DNA of 50,983 nt from positions 1-50,983 of the forward strand of contig CACWTU010000019.1 of NCBI GenBank assembly GCA_902763885.1, written 5' to 3'. Made by a program: the position numbers and the translations under genes. This DNA comes from an uncultured Bacteroidales bacterium (GTDB lineage: Bacteria > Bacteroidota > Bacteroidia > Bacteroidales > Bacteroidaceae). Below, one piece after another: positions 15,966-24,120 of this stretch. The notes below the pieces were generated by a model. It searched no databases and was not told the origin of the DNA. It saw nothing but the letters and a program-made list of their open reading frames with translations. The stretch's first letter is position 1, and each line of letters opens with the position of its first letter.

Positions 15966-18655
15966 TATTTCTTAAGAGCAGCCATGCTCTCCTTTATGGT
16001 TGCTATCTTCTGAGTGGCATCAGCCTGTTTCTTGCGCTCGTTCTCAACGACGGCAGCAGGAGCGTGTGCCACAAAGTTCTCATTAGAAAGCTTGGCGTTG
16101 ACACCCTTGAGGAATCCCTCAAGGTGCTGCAACTCAGCTTCCATCTTCTTAAGTTCAGCCTCCACGTCAATGAGTCCGCCCAAACGTACTGCATACTCCT
16201 GGGTACCCACCATGAACGCAGCTGTACCCTCACTCTTGACAGCTACTACAACAATCTCATCCAGTCCGGCCATCTTGAGTATCACGCTGTTCATTGCCTC
16301 AAGCGGGTTGCTGCCTACAGCCTCAACAGTAAGCGGCTCACGCGGGCCGATGTTCTTGGCCTTGCGCACTGAGCGGATCTCAGTTACCACCTGCTTGGCC
16401 TGCTCAAACTGATCAAGCAGAGCAGTATCGGCCTTACCCTTTACAAGATCAACGATAGTCTGGTTCATGATGCTCTCACCATCCTTGCGCTCGCGTACTG
16501 CATGCCAAAGTTCCTCAGTGATGAACGGCATGAACGGGTGAAGCAGCATAAGCAGCTGCTCAAACATATCAAGTGTGGCAGCATAGGTCTTAGAGTCAAT
16601 GGGCTGTCCATAAACAGGCTTGATGATCTCCAGATACCAGCTTGCAAACTCATCCCAGAACAGTTTATATACAGCCATCAGGGCCTCACTGATGCGGTAC
16701 TTTGACATCAAGTCATCCATCTCAGCGGCAGTGCTGTTCAACTTGCTGCGGAACCACTCTACTGCAACCTTTGCGCTCTCAGGCTGATCTATATCGGCTA
16801 CGGTCCATGTCTGTGTAAGACGGAACGCATTCCAGATCTTGTTGTTGAAGTTACGGCCCTGTTCGCAGATGGCCTCATCAAACGGTATGTCGTTACCTGC
16901 GGGAGCCGATAGCATCAGTCCCATACGTACACCGTCGGCTCCGTACTGCTCAATCAAACCTATCGGATCGGGAGAGTTACCAAGTGACTTACTCATCTTG
17001 CGGCCCAGTTTGTCACGTACGATACCGGTAAAGTATACGTTGCGGAAAGGCATATCGTGGCGGTACTCATAACCCGACATGATCATACGGGCCACCCAGA
17101 AGAATATGATATCCGGGCCGGTCACAAGGTCATTTGTGGGATAGTAGTACTTGATCTCATCGTTATCGGGGTTGTTGATGCCGTCAAAGAGGCTGATAGG
17201 CCAGAGCCATGAGCTGAACCATGTATCCAGCACATCCTCATCCTGACGCAGATCTGCAGCGGTCAGGCTGTTGTCACCGCTCTTGGCGCGTGCCAGTTCG
17301 ACAGCCTTCTCAATTGTCTCAGCAACTACAAATCCGCCCTTGGGCATGAAGTAAGCCGGAATACGGTGACCCCACCAGAGCTGACGGCTTATGCACCAGT
17401 CCTTGATGTTCTCCAGCCAGTTGCGGTATGTGTTCTTATATTTGGGCGGATAGAACTTGAGTTCATCATTCATTACAGGAGGCAGAGCCATATCGGCAAA
17501 GTGCTGCATCTTGAGGAACCACTGCATGGAGAGCTTGGGCTCAATAACAGTGTCCGGATTGCGCTCGCTGTAACCCACCTTGTTGGTGTAATCCTCCATC
17601 TTCTCTAAAAGACCGGCGGCATCCAGGTCTATGGCAATCTGCTTCTTTACGGCAAAGCGGTCCATGCCGATGTAAAGGCCGGCCTTCTCGCTCAGTGTAC
17701 CGTTGTCGTTGAAGATATCGATGGTCTCCAGGTTGTACTTCTCACCCAGCATATAGTCATTGACATCGTGGGCAGGGGTTACCTTCAAGCAACCGGTACC
17801 GAACTCAATGTCAACGTAATCATCTTCAATTACAGGAATCACACGGTTAACCAGAGGTACAATCACCTTGTGACCCTTGAGCCAGACGTTCTTAGGATCA
17901 GCGGGATTGATGCACATTGCGGTATCACCCATGATGGTCTCGGGACGTGTGGTGGCAACCACAGCGTAGTAGCCCTTGGCATCCTTGTGTACCACCTCAC
18001 CCTCGGCACCGGTGGTCTTTACAGGATTCTCGGCGGCATCGGCAACATAGTACTTGAGATAGTACAGCTTGCTGTGCTCCTCCTTGTAAACGACCTCCTC
18101 ATCACTGAGTGCTGTCTGAGCCTTGGGGTCCCAGTTCACCATACGTACGCCACGGTAAATCAGGCCCTTGTTGTAGAGGTCCACGAACACCTTGATCACG
18201 CTCTCTGAGCGCAGGTCATCCATGGTGAATGCGGTGCGGTCCCAGTCACAGCTGCAGCCAAGACGGCGCAACTGCTTGAGGATTATGCCTCCGTGCTCCT
18301 CTTTCCACTCCCAGGCGTGCTTAAGGAACTCCTCACGGGTAAGGTCAGTCTTCTTGATACCTTCCTTGGCAAGCTTGGCCACAACCTTAGCCTCAGTTGC
18401 TATTGATGCATGGTCAGTTCCGGGTACCCACAGGGCGTTCTTGCCCATCATGCGGGCACGGCGCACCAGGATATCCTGGATTGTGTTGTTGAGCATATGA
18501 CCCATGTGAAGCACGCCGGTCACATTTGGTGGCGGAATGACTATTGTGTAAGCCTCACGGCCATCAGGCTCTGAGTGAAAAAACTTGCCATCCTCCCAAT
18601 ACTTGTACCACTTTCCCTCCACATCGGCGGGGTTGTATTTGCTTGCTAATTCCAT
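15965..18655 (-). CDS. valS: valyl-tRNA synthetase
   Basis: 896 residues, normal for a bacterial class Ia ValRS. The HIGH motif is HMGH at residues 50-53 ([16 protein letters not shown]) and KMSKS is in [12 protein letters not shown]. The editing domain includes [13 protein letters not shown] and [12 protein letters not shown]. The C-terminus is the tRNA-contacting coiled coil ([20 protein letters not shown]). It charges tRNA-Val and removes misactivated Thr. It heads a minus-strand run with the coiled-coil protein and the RNA helicase. The structured element E1 begins 61 bases upstream of its ATG. Confidence 0.98.
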   Translation of the reverse strand: MELASKYNPADVEGKWYKYWEDGKFFHSEPDGREAYTIVIPPPNVTGVLHMGHMLNNTIQDILVRRARMMGKNALWVPGTDHASIATEAKVVAKLAKEGIKKTDLTREEFLKHAWEWKEEHGGIILKQLRRLGCSCDWDRTAFTMDDLRSESVIKVFVDLYNKGLIYRGVRMVNWDPKAQTALSDEEVVYKEEHSKLYYLKYYVADAAENPVKTTGAEGEVVHKDAKGYYAVVATTRPETIMGDTAMCINPADPKNVWLKGHKVIVPLVNRVIPVIEDDYVDIEFGTGCLKVTPAHDVNDYMLGEKYNLETIDIFNDNGTLSEKAGLYIGMDRFAVKKQIAIDLDAAGLLEKMEDYTNKVGYSERNPDTVIEPKLSMQWFLKMQHFADMALPPVMNDELKFYPPKYKNTYRNWLENIKDWCISRQLWWGHRIPAYFMPKGGFVVAETIEKAVELARAKSGDNSLTAADLRQDEDVLDTWFSSWLWPISLFDGINNPDNDEIKYYYPTNDLVTGPDIIFFWVARMIMSGYEYRHDMPFRNVYFTGIVRDKLGRKMSKSLGNSPDPIGLIEQYGADGVRMGLMLSAPAGNDIPFDEAICEQGRNFNNKIWNAFRLTQTWTVADIDQPESAKVAVEWFRSKLNSTAAEMDDLMSKYRISEALMAVYKLFWDEFASWYLEIIKPVYGQPIDSKTYAATLDMFEQLLMLLHPFMPFITEELWHAVRERKDGESIMNQTIVDLVKGKADTALLDQFEQAKQVVTEIRSVRKAKNIGPREPLTVEAVGSNPLEAMNSVILKMAGLDEIVVVAVKSEGTAAFMVGTQEYAVRLGGLIDVEAELKKMEAELQHLEGFLKGVNAKLSNENFVAHAPAAVVENERKKQADATQKIATIKESMAALKK

Positions 18656-18684
18656 AAAGAAATAACTGTTTTCGTAATTGGGTG

Positions 18685-18692
18685 CAAAGGTA
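18685..18692 (-). promoter_or_regulatory. valS promoter -7 box
   Basis: On the minus strand TACCTTTG is a perfect TAnnTTTG, 29 bases before the ATG. The -33 position falls at about 18713-18719, at the edge of element E1 whose left arm starts at 18716, so E1 and this promoter touch. Confidence 0.6.
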
Positions 18693-18715
18693 CTGCTTTT
18701 TTCTCATTATTAAGG

Positions 18716-18884
18716 AAAAACTTGAAGGATATAGTATCCCAAACTTCGCTTCGCTCTTCCCTCCCACAACAAAAAATATCGATTCCGAAACTCTGTTCCA
18801 GAATCGATATTTTTTGTCGCGGGCCCCTCCCTCTGACGCGCCGAGGGTGGCGACGGTTTTTGAGACTATATCCTTCAAGTTTTT
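18716..18884 (+). repeat. structured element E1 (nested inverted repeats, candidate ncRNA or MITE)
   Basis: This fills most of the 345-base gap between valS and mazG. Outer arms: 18716-18735 pairs perfectly with 18865-18884 (20 bp, AAAAACTTGAAGGATATAGT); with mismatches the arms extend to 29 nt, ending AAAC/GTTT (18744/18856). Inside, in order: a small hairpin GC-TTC-GC, TCCCTCCC (18758-18765), a perfect 17-bp hairpin (18769-18785 with 18801-18817, 15-nt loop), GGGCCCCTCCC (18821-18831), a CGCC..GGCG hairpin and GGTGGCGACGGTTT (18846-18859). Element E2 at 19846-20029 has the same plan in reverse orientation, with different stem sequences. There is no open frame of note. Confidence 0.85.
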
Positions 18885-18975
18885 GCTCGCCTAGAAGAAG
18901 CAGCAAATACAGAATCTTTCTTTTAGTGAATGATGGATCTGTTTTTGTCATGCAACAAACACGCGAATAAAGAAT

Positions 18976-18983
18976 TATCTTTG
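18976..18983 (+). promoter_or_regulatory. mazG promoter -7 box
   Basis: TATCTTTG is a perfect TAnnTTTG, 17 bases before the ATG at 19001. A TTTG at 18944-18947 is 28 bases upstream, further than the usual spacing. Confidence 0.5.
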
Positions 18984-19000
18984 CGGCAAAATACAGAATC

Positions 19001-19786
19001 ATGCATACTAAAGAGGAAAAGATGCAGGCGTTCGGACGCTTGCTTGACATAATGGATGAGCTCAGGGAGAAGTGCCCTTGGGATAGTGTCCAGACCAATG
19101 ATTCACTGCGTCAAAACACCATTGAGGAGGTCTTTGAACTTTGCGATGCCATAATGAAAGACAATAAGGCCGATATATGCAAGGAGTTGGGCGATGTCTT
19201 GCTGCACGTAGTCTTCTACGCAAAGATAGGCAGCGAGACCGGCGATTACGATATCAAGGACGTTTGTGACAAGCTCTGCGACAAACTGATATACCGCCAT
19301 CCGCATATCTACGGCACTACCAATGTAAACGGTGCAGAGCAGGTGCTGCAGAACTGGGAACAGCTCAAGCTCAAAGAGAAGGGTGGTAACAAACGTGTGC
19401 TGGCAGGCGTGCCCGATGCCCTGCCATCAATCATCAAGGCTTTCCGCATACAGGAGAAGGCCGCTCATGTGGGTTTTGACTGGGATACTCCGCAGGGGGC
19501 ATTGGATAAGGTCCGTGAGGAGTATGCTGAACTCAGTGCGGAGATATCGGCCAATGACAAGGAGAAAGCAGAGCAGGAGCTGGGTGACCTGCTGTTCTCA
19601 ATCATCAACGTGGCGCGTCTCTACAAAATCCATCCCGATGACGCACTGGAGCGCACCAACAAGAAGTTCATACGCCGCTTCAACTATGTTGAGGAGGCCG
19701 CCCTTTCTAACAATCGTCAACTCAAAGACATGACCCTGGATGAGATGGACGCCCTCTGGAACGAAGCGAAAAGTAAAGGTTTATAA
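19001..19786 (+). CDS. mazG: MazG nucleoside triphosphate pyrophosphohydrolase
   Basis: 261 residues with two MazG repeats. The first (about 10-110) has LREKCPWDSVQTNDSLRQNTIEEVFELCDAI and the EExxE/ELGDVLLHVVFYAK metal-binding helices. The second (about 150-255) has VREEYAELSAEISANDKEKAEQELGDLLFSIINVARL. The ELGDxL pairs bind Mg2+. MazG hydrolyses NTPs/dNTPs to NMP and PPi (house cleaning; ppGpp-related effects in E. coli). It is a single-gene unit: promoter box upstream, and a REP hairpin with T run 2 bases after the stop. It is bracketed by E1 and E2 in opposite orientation. Confidence 0.95.
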   Translation: MHTKEEKMQAFGRLLDIMDELREKCPWDSVQTNDSLRQNTIEEVFELCDAIMKDNKADICKELGDVLLHVVFYAKIGSETGDYDIKDVCDKLCDKLIYRHPHIYGTTNVNGAEQVLQNWEQLKLKEKGGNKRVLAGVPDALPSIIKAFRIQEKAAHVGFDWDTPQGALDKVREEYAELSAEISANDKEKAEQELGDLLFSIINVARLYKIHPDDALERTNKKFIRRFNYVEEAALSNNRQLKDMTLDEMDALWNEAKSKGL

Positions 19787-19788
19787 TT

Positions 19789-19821
19789 GGGGCACAAAGG
19801 GGACGGTTCTTTTTGTGCCCC
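19789..19821 (+). repeat. REP-like hairpin, left member; also mazG terminator
   Basis: 33 bases, GGGGCACAAA..TTTGTGCCCC with GGGGACGGTTC in the loop side. It is an exact reverse complement of 20040-20072. It starts 2 bases behind the mazG stop and is followed by TTTT, so it can act as a terminator. Confidence 0.88.
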
Positions 19822-19845
19822 TTTTGATAATAATCCAAGGTGCAC

Positions 19846-20029
19846 AGAACTTTTGAGGTATCGGTATCGGAAACCATGGCCGCCCGTGGGCTTGTGAACG
19901 GGAGGGGCCCGTGCTTAAGAAGATGCTCTGGAAGGTAGGAGTTTACTCATGCCTTTCAGAGCGTCTTATTAGGGATGGGAGGGATAGCGCGAAGCGCGTA
20001 GTTTCAGATACTGATACCTCAAAAGTTCT
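19846..20029 (-). repeat. structured element E2 (nested inverted repeats, sister of E1)
   Basis: This occupies most of the 338-base gap between mazG and the GH30 gene. Outer arms 19846-19874 and 20001-20029 pair over 29 nt with one G-U and one mismatch. Read on the minus strand, the order is arm ending GAAAC, hairpin GCGC-TTC-GCGC, TCCCTCCC, inner hairpin (19952-19967 with 19920-19935, 16 bp including two G-U), GGGCCCCTCCC, a GCCC-AC-GGGC hairpin, GGCGGCCATGGTTT, arm. The same blocks stand in the same order in E1. The element lies 24 and 10 bases inside a perfect inverted REP pair, so 19789-20072 may be one composite unit. Confidence 0.85.
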
Positions 20030-20039
20030 CTTGGAAAGA

Positions 20040-20072
20040 GGGGCACAAAAAGAACCGTCCCCTTTGTGCCCC
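20040..20072 (-). repeat. REP-like hairpin, right member
   Basis: 33 bases, GGGGCACAAAAAGAACCG..CCCCTTTGTGCCCC, the exact reverse complement of 19789-19821. The pair encloses E2. On the minus strand it lies downstream of the GH30 stop at 20125 and could terminate that transcript. Confidence 0.88.
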
Positions 20073-20124
20073 TGGGCAATGTCCCTGAAGGGTGTATTCC
20101 TCCTGTTCCCTTTCTAAACCAGAA

Positions 20125-21627
20125 TCACTTGCAAGCGACAATAAAGGTAGTGACAGAGTTGGGGGCTAAAGTTACTTTTAGAGTTGAGCCTTTGACTTTT
20201 GGGAGTGTGGTTTCGGCCCAGTGTTCTCCGTCTGCGAATTGGCCGCTGGTTCGGATTTGACGGACCTGACCTTTCAGTTTGAGGCCTTCTGTATTGAATT
20301 CCACTTCTTTTGGTTCTGATGTAGTATTGGTGCATACCAGCGTCAGAGTCTTTTTGTCCTTTGCAGCCAGGGCTTTGACGCCGGAGCGGCGGTCGGTGGG
20401 GCAGTTGATCAGGGTTGAGCCGGGACGGATGTAGCGGGTAAACTGACCCATGGCGTAGTACTTCTGGGTAAGCAGGATTTCATTAGTATCGTGGTTGGCA
20501 CAGGCGGTTCCCCAGTAGCCTCCGGCAGTGCGGAGCGGACCTCCGTCACGACGGCCTTTGTAGCCATCCTTGCTTATGTGGGTGTCTATCACCTGCCAGA
20601 GCACCCAGGCTGATGGTTCAAGAGCCTGAATATCGGTTATTATCTTCTCTGCAAGCCACAGGCCGGCAGCCATCTCACCTGCGTTCTGTCCGGCGGTCCC
20701 GTTGCCGTCCACCTCACTCATCCAGAGGTTTATCTTCTCATCCTTGGCCAGTTGACCCATCTCGCGGATGCTGTTTACTCCGTAGGTGTGTACACTTATG
20801 CGGTTTATTGCTGCGCGGGCATCGGGGGTAAGAGTCTTGATCTCCTCTATCTGCTTGCCAGGATTGGTCTCATCGCTGGTGGTAAGGATTATATCTTTCA
20901 GGCCGTAACGGTTCAGTGCCTCTTTTGTGAGAACAAGCAACTTGGACTGTGACTCGCCGGCATCGATGTGGCAGCCCTCCTGCTTGTAGTTCATGGCGGG
21001 CCAGTAGTTGGTATTGGGCTCATTCATGGGCGATACGCTCTTTACCTTGAGTTTCATCTCACGGGTCATATAGTTAGCCACGTGAGCCATGTACTCGGCA
21101 AAGTCATCATACTCATCATCCTTTATGTTGTTCTCCTCGGCCTTGAAGTTACCGGTGGAGCAACCGCTGTTGGTCATAAAGTATGGCGGTGAGTTGCTGA
21201 ATATCTCCAGATAGGCATCCTGTCCAGCTGCTTTCATGGCAGCCTTTACCACATTCAGCTGGCGGGCATCGGCAGTATAGTCATACTTGCGCTCTCCGGT
21301 GGCGGGGTCTATTATCATCCAGCCGGGGACATCGCTGTCAGTGCGGGTAATATGATGATGCGTAGGGTCATCACCGCCACCCACGTTGTAGCGCATAATG
21401 TTCAGGCCAAGCCCCTGCTTGGCATCAAAGAACAGCGCTGCACTCTTGGCTGTAAGAGTCTCATTATACCCGATGCGGTTAGCCCACCAGCACAGACTGG
21501 TACCCCATCCTTCCCAATATCCTCCGTTGGTCTGGATAGCATTATCCTTAGAAACTTTTATGACCGTACTCTCAGCATGGCAAACCAGACTGGTAGCCAG
21601 CAACAAAACAAATGCGATTCTTCTCAT
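20125..21627 (-). CDS. secreted GH30-family glycoside hydrolase (endo-beta-1,6-galactanase-like)
   Basis: About 500 residues from ATG 21627 (MRRIAFVLLLATSLVCHAES), which gives a clean signal peptide; an in-frame start at 21648 would lie in the upstream hairpin. The catalytic barrel begins with GYWEGWGTSLCWWANRIG. The acid/base Glu is in SPMNEPNTNYW and the nucleophile Glu in LWMSEVDGNG. A C-terminal beta-sandwich (about 410-500) ends in VTLAPNSVTTFIVACK. The GWGTSLCWW signature resembles GH30 endo-beta-1,6-galactanases, so an arabinogalactan-type substrate is likely but not certain. There is no SusC/SusD pair nearby, so it is not in a classical PUL. Confidence 0.87.
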   Translation of the reverse strand: MRRIAFVLLLATSLVCHAESTVIKVSKDNAIQTNGGYWEGWGTSLCWWANRIGYNETLTAKSAALFFDAKQGLGLNIMRYNVGGGDDPTHHHITRTDSDVPGWMIIDPATGERKYDYTADARQLNVVKAAMKAAGQDAYLEIFSNSPPYFMTNSGCSTGNFKAEENNIKDDEYDDFAEYMAHVANYMTREMKLKVKSVSPMNEPNTNYWPAMNYKQEGCHIDAGESQSKLLVLTKEALNRYGLKDIILTTSDETNPGKQIEEIKTLTPDARAAINRISVHTYGVNSIREMGQLAKDEKINLWMSEVDGNGTAGQNAGEMAAGLWLAEKIITDIQALEPSAWVLWQVIDTHISKDGYKGRRDGGPLRTAGGYWGTACANHDTNEILLTQKYYAMGQFTRYIRPGSTLINCPTDRRSGVKALAAKDKKTLTLVCTNTTSEPKEVEFNTEGLKLKGQVRQIRTSGQFADGEHWAETTLPKVKGSTLKVTLAPNSVTTFIVACK

Positions 21628-21640
21628 AACAGCGCGAAGA

Positions 21641-21710
21641 TAGCACAAAAGGATCGTTTCCCTGTGCCATTTCTAAAAAAATGACACAGGGAAACGATCC
21701 TTTTGTGCTA
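21641..21710. repeat. 31-bp inverted repeat, long hairpin
   Basis: Arms 21641-21671 (TAGCACAAAAGGATCGTTTC..) and 21680-21710 pair over 31 bp with a single C/T difference; the loop is TCTAAAAA. The GCACAAAAGG and CCTGTG blocks relate it to the REP-like family, though the core sequence differs (GGATCGTTTCCC). It fills the gap between the beta-barrel gene (stop 21715) and the GH30 ATG (21627), and may end the first transcript. TATCTTCG (21636-21643 on the minus strand), resembling a -7 box for GH30, overlaps its edge. Confidence 0.85.
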
Positions 21711-21714
21711 TTGT

Positions 21715-22230
21715 TTAAAGCTTTATTGAAAAACCGATACGTAATTCCGGCATTCTGTATGATACACCCGCCTCAGCCATTACACCAAAATTCTCTGTAA
21801 AGAAGAAACGGCAACCAACCATATCATTCCATGTGATAAAGAGATTCTCACTGGTCTTGTCATTAACTTTATCTTTCTCACTCTGTAAACCTAATCCCAT
21901 TCCTACTATGGCATGAACCTCAAACTTAGGAGTAATATTGAGACCATATGTTACACGAGGAGTAAATCCAAAGTTCTTATCGTTCAAAGCTTTATTTTCC
22001 CATGTTGAGAAACCGACCTCACCACCAACGGTAAAGTGTCCCTTCCACCATTCGTCAACCAAGACATAATCCAATGAGACTGTGGTACCGAAATCTGCAT
22101 TGTCACCTATACCGATATTTGCATTGGCAATCATTGTACCTTTTGACCACTGGGGAGCAAGCTCAGCTTTAGCAGTGTAAGAAACCAGCACCAAAGCTGC
22201 AACAGCCATAATTTTTACGATTCTTTTCAT
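21715..22230 (-). CDS. small outer-membrane beta-barrel protein
   Basis: 171 residues. Signal peptide MKRIVKIMAVAALVLVSYTAKA, then alternating amphipathic strands (ANANIGIGDNADFGTTVSLDYVLV; HFTVGGEVGFST; FTPRVTYGLNITPKFEVHAIVGMGLGL; FGVMAEAGVSYRMPELRIGFSIKL). The ending in a hydrophobic beta-strand is typical of outer-membrane barrels of about eight strands. The family (OmpW/PorT-like) cannot be fixed. It has its own -7 box at 22262-22269 and is separated from GH30 by a long hairpin. Confidence 0.82.
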   Translation of the reverse strand: MKRIVKIMAVAALVLVSYTAKAELAPQWSKGTMIANANIGIGDNADFGTTVSLDYVLVDEWWKGHFTVGGEVGFSTWENKALNDKNFGFTPRVTYGLNITPKFEVHAIVGMGLGLQSEKDKVNDKTSENLFITWNDMVGCRFFFTENFGVMAEAGVSYRMPELRIGFSIKL

Positions 22231-22261
22231 AGTGTTCTGAAACTTTATTTGAATTTGGGCG

Positions 22262-22269
22262 CAAAGATA
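22262..22269 (-). promoter_or_regulatory. promoter -7 box of the beta-barrel gene
   Basis: On the minus strand TATCTTTG is a perfect TAnnTTTG, about 32 bases before the ATG at 22230. It lies in the 49-base gap after the U32 peptidase gene. Confidence 0.5.
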
Positions 22270-22279
22270 GCTATTTTTC

Positions 22280-24118
22280 TCAACTATTCACCTCCATCCG
22301 GCAATTAGCACAGTCAAAGCGTAGTGAAAAACGACGTCCGTCCTGCGACAGCAGATACAACGGCTCATGAACCTTGATATCCTGCCTGCGGTTCTTGGCG
22401 CAGATTCCCATGGAATTCTTTATGCAGTGGCGGCAGAACATTATCACCACACTATCAGGAGCGGTTTTCTCAAAAGCGTCATCAATACGCTGCACGCCAT
22501 GGTCACTGTAAAACGTGCGGGCCTGGGCATTCATCACGTTACCCAGATATGTAAGTTCACGGACCGGGTACTCCACCTTTACTCCCGATGCCTTTCCCTG
22601 CACCGGACGCACGTATGAATTCATGCGGATACTCTCCAGTTCTGTAGTCACCTGACGGCGCATGTCAGAGAGCAGCGATGAAGGAATGAACCTGTTGCCA
22701 TCAAGCTTTATATCAATAGTCTGAGCCTCAAAACGGGTACCGCCTAATTTACCCAACTGCGTACGGATATTGTTCTCCTGTGCTGTGCGGGCATCCTCTT
22801 TCTTCCAGTCACATGTGACCGATGCTGCATTCCCGTCCTCATCAGTCATGCTTACACCGTAGCCGGCGGCGGTCTCCTCAAACAGGATATCGACGCGAAT
22901 CTTCCTTACGGCACTCTCCTTGGCGAGCGTCTTCTCAAACTCCTGGTCATAGTTGCGGTACACATCGGTGCCCGCTGCAATTGAAGGCATTTCACCGCTC
23001 TCCAGATAGAGGAATATGCGGCCGTTCTCCACACGGTTTACACGATACCCCTTCAGCTCTCCGTCCTGCCCTATATAGCACAGGCCGTCACCGTTATGGA
23101 ACGGTTTGTTTCCTGATACGGTAATGAAGCCGCGGCCTGCTATGCGCACCTGCCCCATAAGCTCACCCTTGGATTTAGGAGTGTCGGGTGACCATATATC
23201 GGGCTGGCGACCATTCAGGAAATAGTCAGTGAACCCGCGGTTGAAACTCTTGTTCACATCAGGCGTGAACATGTATTCACTGTGGCCCGATGAAGCACGG
23301 TAGTACTCATTACGGCGTTCCAGTATCCTGTTTACCGCATCACTGTATGCGGCTGTCACATTCTTTACGTACGATGTCTCTTTCAGACGGCCCTCTATCT
23401 TAAATGAGCAGACACCGGCATCCATCAGTTCCTCCAGACTCTCCATGCGGTTCATGTCACGCAGTGAGAGCAGATGTTTACCCTTTACAATGACATTGCC
23501 GTCAGAATCAACCAGGTCAAACTTGAGACGGCAGAACTGGGCGCACTCACCACGGTTGGCACTACGTCCAAAACAGTATTGCGAGGCATAGCACTGCCCG
23601 CTGTAACTCACACAGAGAGCACCGTGTACAAAGCACTCAAGCTCCACATCCGGACAGGCCTTATGGATTTCAGTTATCTCATCAAGTGACAGTTCACGCG
23701 CCAACACCACGCGTGTAAAGCCGCAGTCTGCCAGGAAACGCACCTTATCCACGCTGCGCACATCACACTGGGTGCTTGCGTGCAGGGCAATCGGGGGCAG
23801 TTTCATGCGCAGAACCGCCATATCCTGAACCAGCAGAGCATCGGCTCCGGCCTCATAAAGCTGCCATATAAGTTTCTCGGCATCGGCAAGTTCAGAATCC
23901 TTGAGTATGGTGTTAACGGTTACATATACTTTGGCCCCATAGAAGTGGGCAAAACGGGTGAGCACAGCAATATCATCCACACTGTTACCGGCAGCCTGGC
24001 GCGCTCCAAACCGTCCCGCACCGATATAGACGGCATCGGCCCCATGCTTTATTGCCTCAATACCGCACTCCAGATTCCTGGCAGGCGAAAGCAGTTCTAT
24101 GGCTCTAACCTCTTTCAT
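22280..24118 (-). CDS. U32-family peptidase / RlhA-like protein
   Basis: About 612 residues from ATG 24118 (MKEVRAIELLSPARN); ATG 24127 is in frame and would overlap the upstream gene by 7 bases. The U32 signature is seen: ELLSPARNLECGIEAIKHGADAVYIGAGRFGAR; ECFVHGALCVSYSGQCYASQYCFGRSANRGECAQFCRLKFDL, with several conserved cysteines. The C-terminal part ends with a Cys cluster (FCRHCIKNSMGICAKN; FDCANCRMEV) as in the larger RlhA-like members. E. coli RlhA is needed for hydroxylation of 23S rRNA C2501; others in U32 are called collagenases. The rRNA-modification role is the better guess. It is last in the 30952-22280 gene run. Confidence 0.88.
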   Translation of the reverse strand: MKEVRAIELLSPARNLECGIEAIKHGADAVYIGAGRFGARQAAGNSVDDIAVLTRFAHFYGAKVYVTVNTILKDSELADAEKLIWQLYEAGADALLVQDMAVLRMKLPPIALHASTQCDVRSVDKVRFLADCGFTRVVLARELSLDEITEIHKACPDVELECFVHGALCVSYSGQCYASQYCFGRSANRGECAQFCRLKFDLVDSDGNVIVKGKHLLSLRDMNRMESLEELMDAGVCSFKIEGRLKETSYVKNVTAAYSDAVNRILERRNEYYRASSGHSEYMFTPDVNKSFNRGFTDYFLNGRQPDIWSPDTPKSKGELMGQVRIAGRGFITVSGNKPFHNGDGLCYIGQDGELKGYRVNRVENGRIFLYLESGEMPSIAAGTDVYRNYDQEFEKTLAKESAVRKIRVDILFEETAAGYGVSMTDEDGNAASVTCDWKKEDARTAQENNIRTQLGKLGGTRFEAQTIDIKLDGNRFIPSSLLSDMRRQVTTELESIRMNSYVRPVQGKASGVKVEYPVRELTYLGNVMNAQARTFYSDHGVQRIDDAFEKTAPDSVVIMFCRHCIKNSMGICAKNRRQDIKVHEPLYLLSQDGRRFSLRFDCANCRMEVNS

Positions 24119-24120
24119 TT

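Noticed and set aside
18722-18970. Short open frames inside element E1
   Set aside because: They cross the hairpin arms, have low-complexity composition and no start context; the region is better explained as structured non-coding DNA.
19911-20117. 68-codon open frame across E2 and the right REP
   Set aside because: It translates repeat sequence only, with no conserved features.
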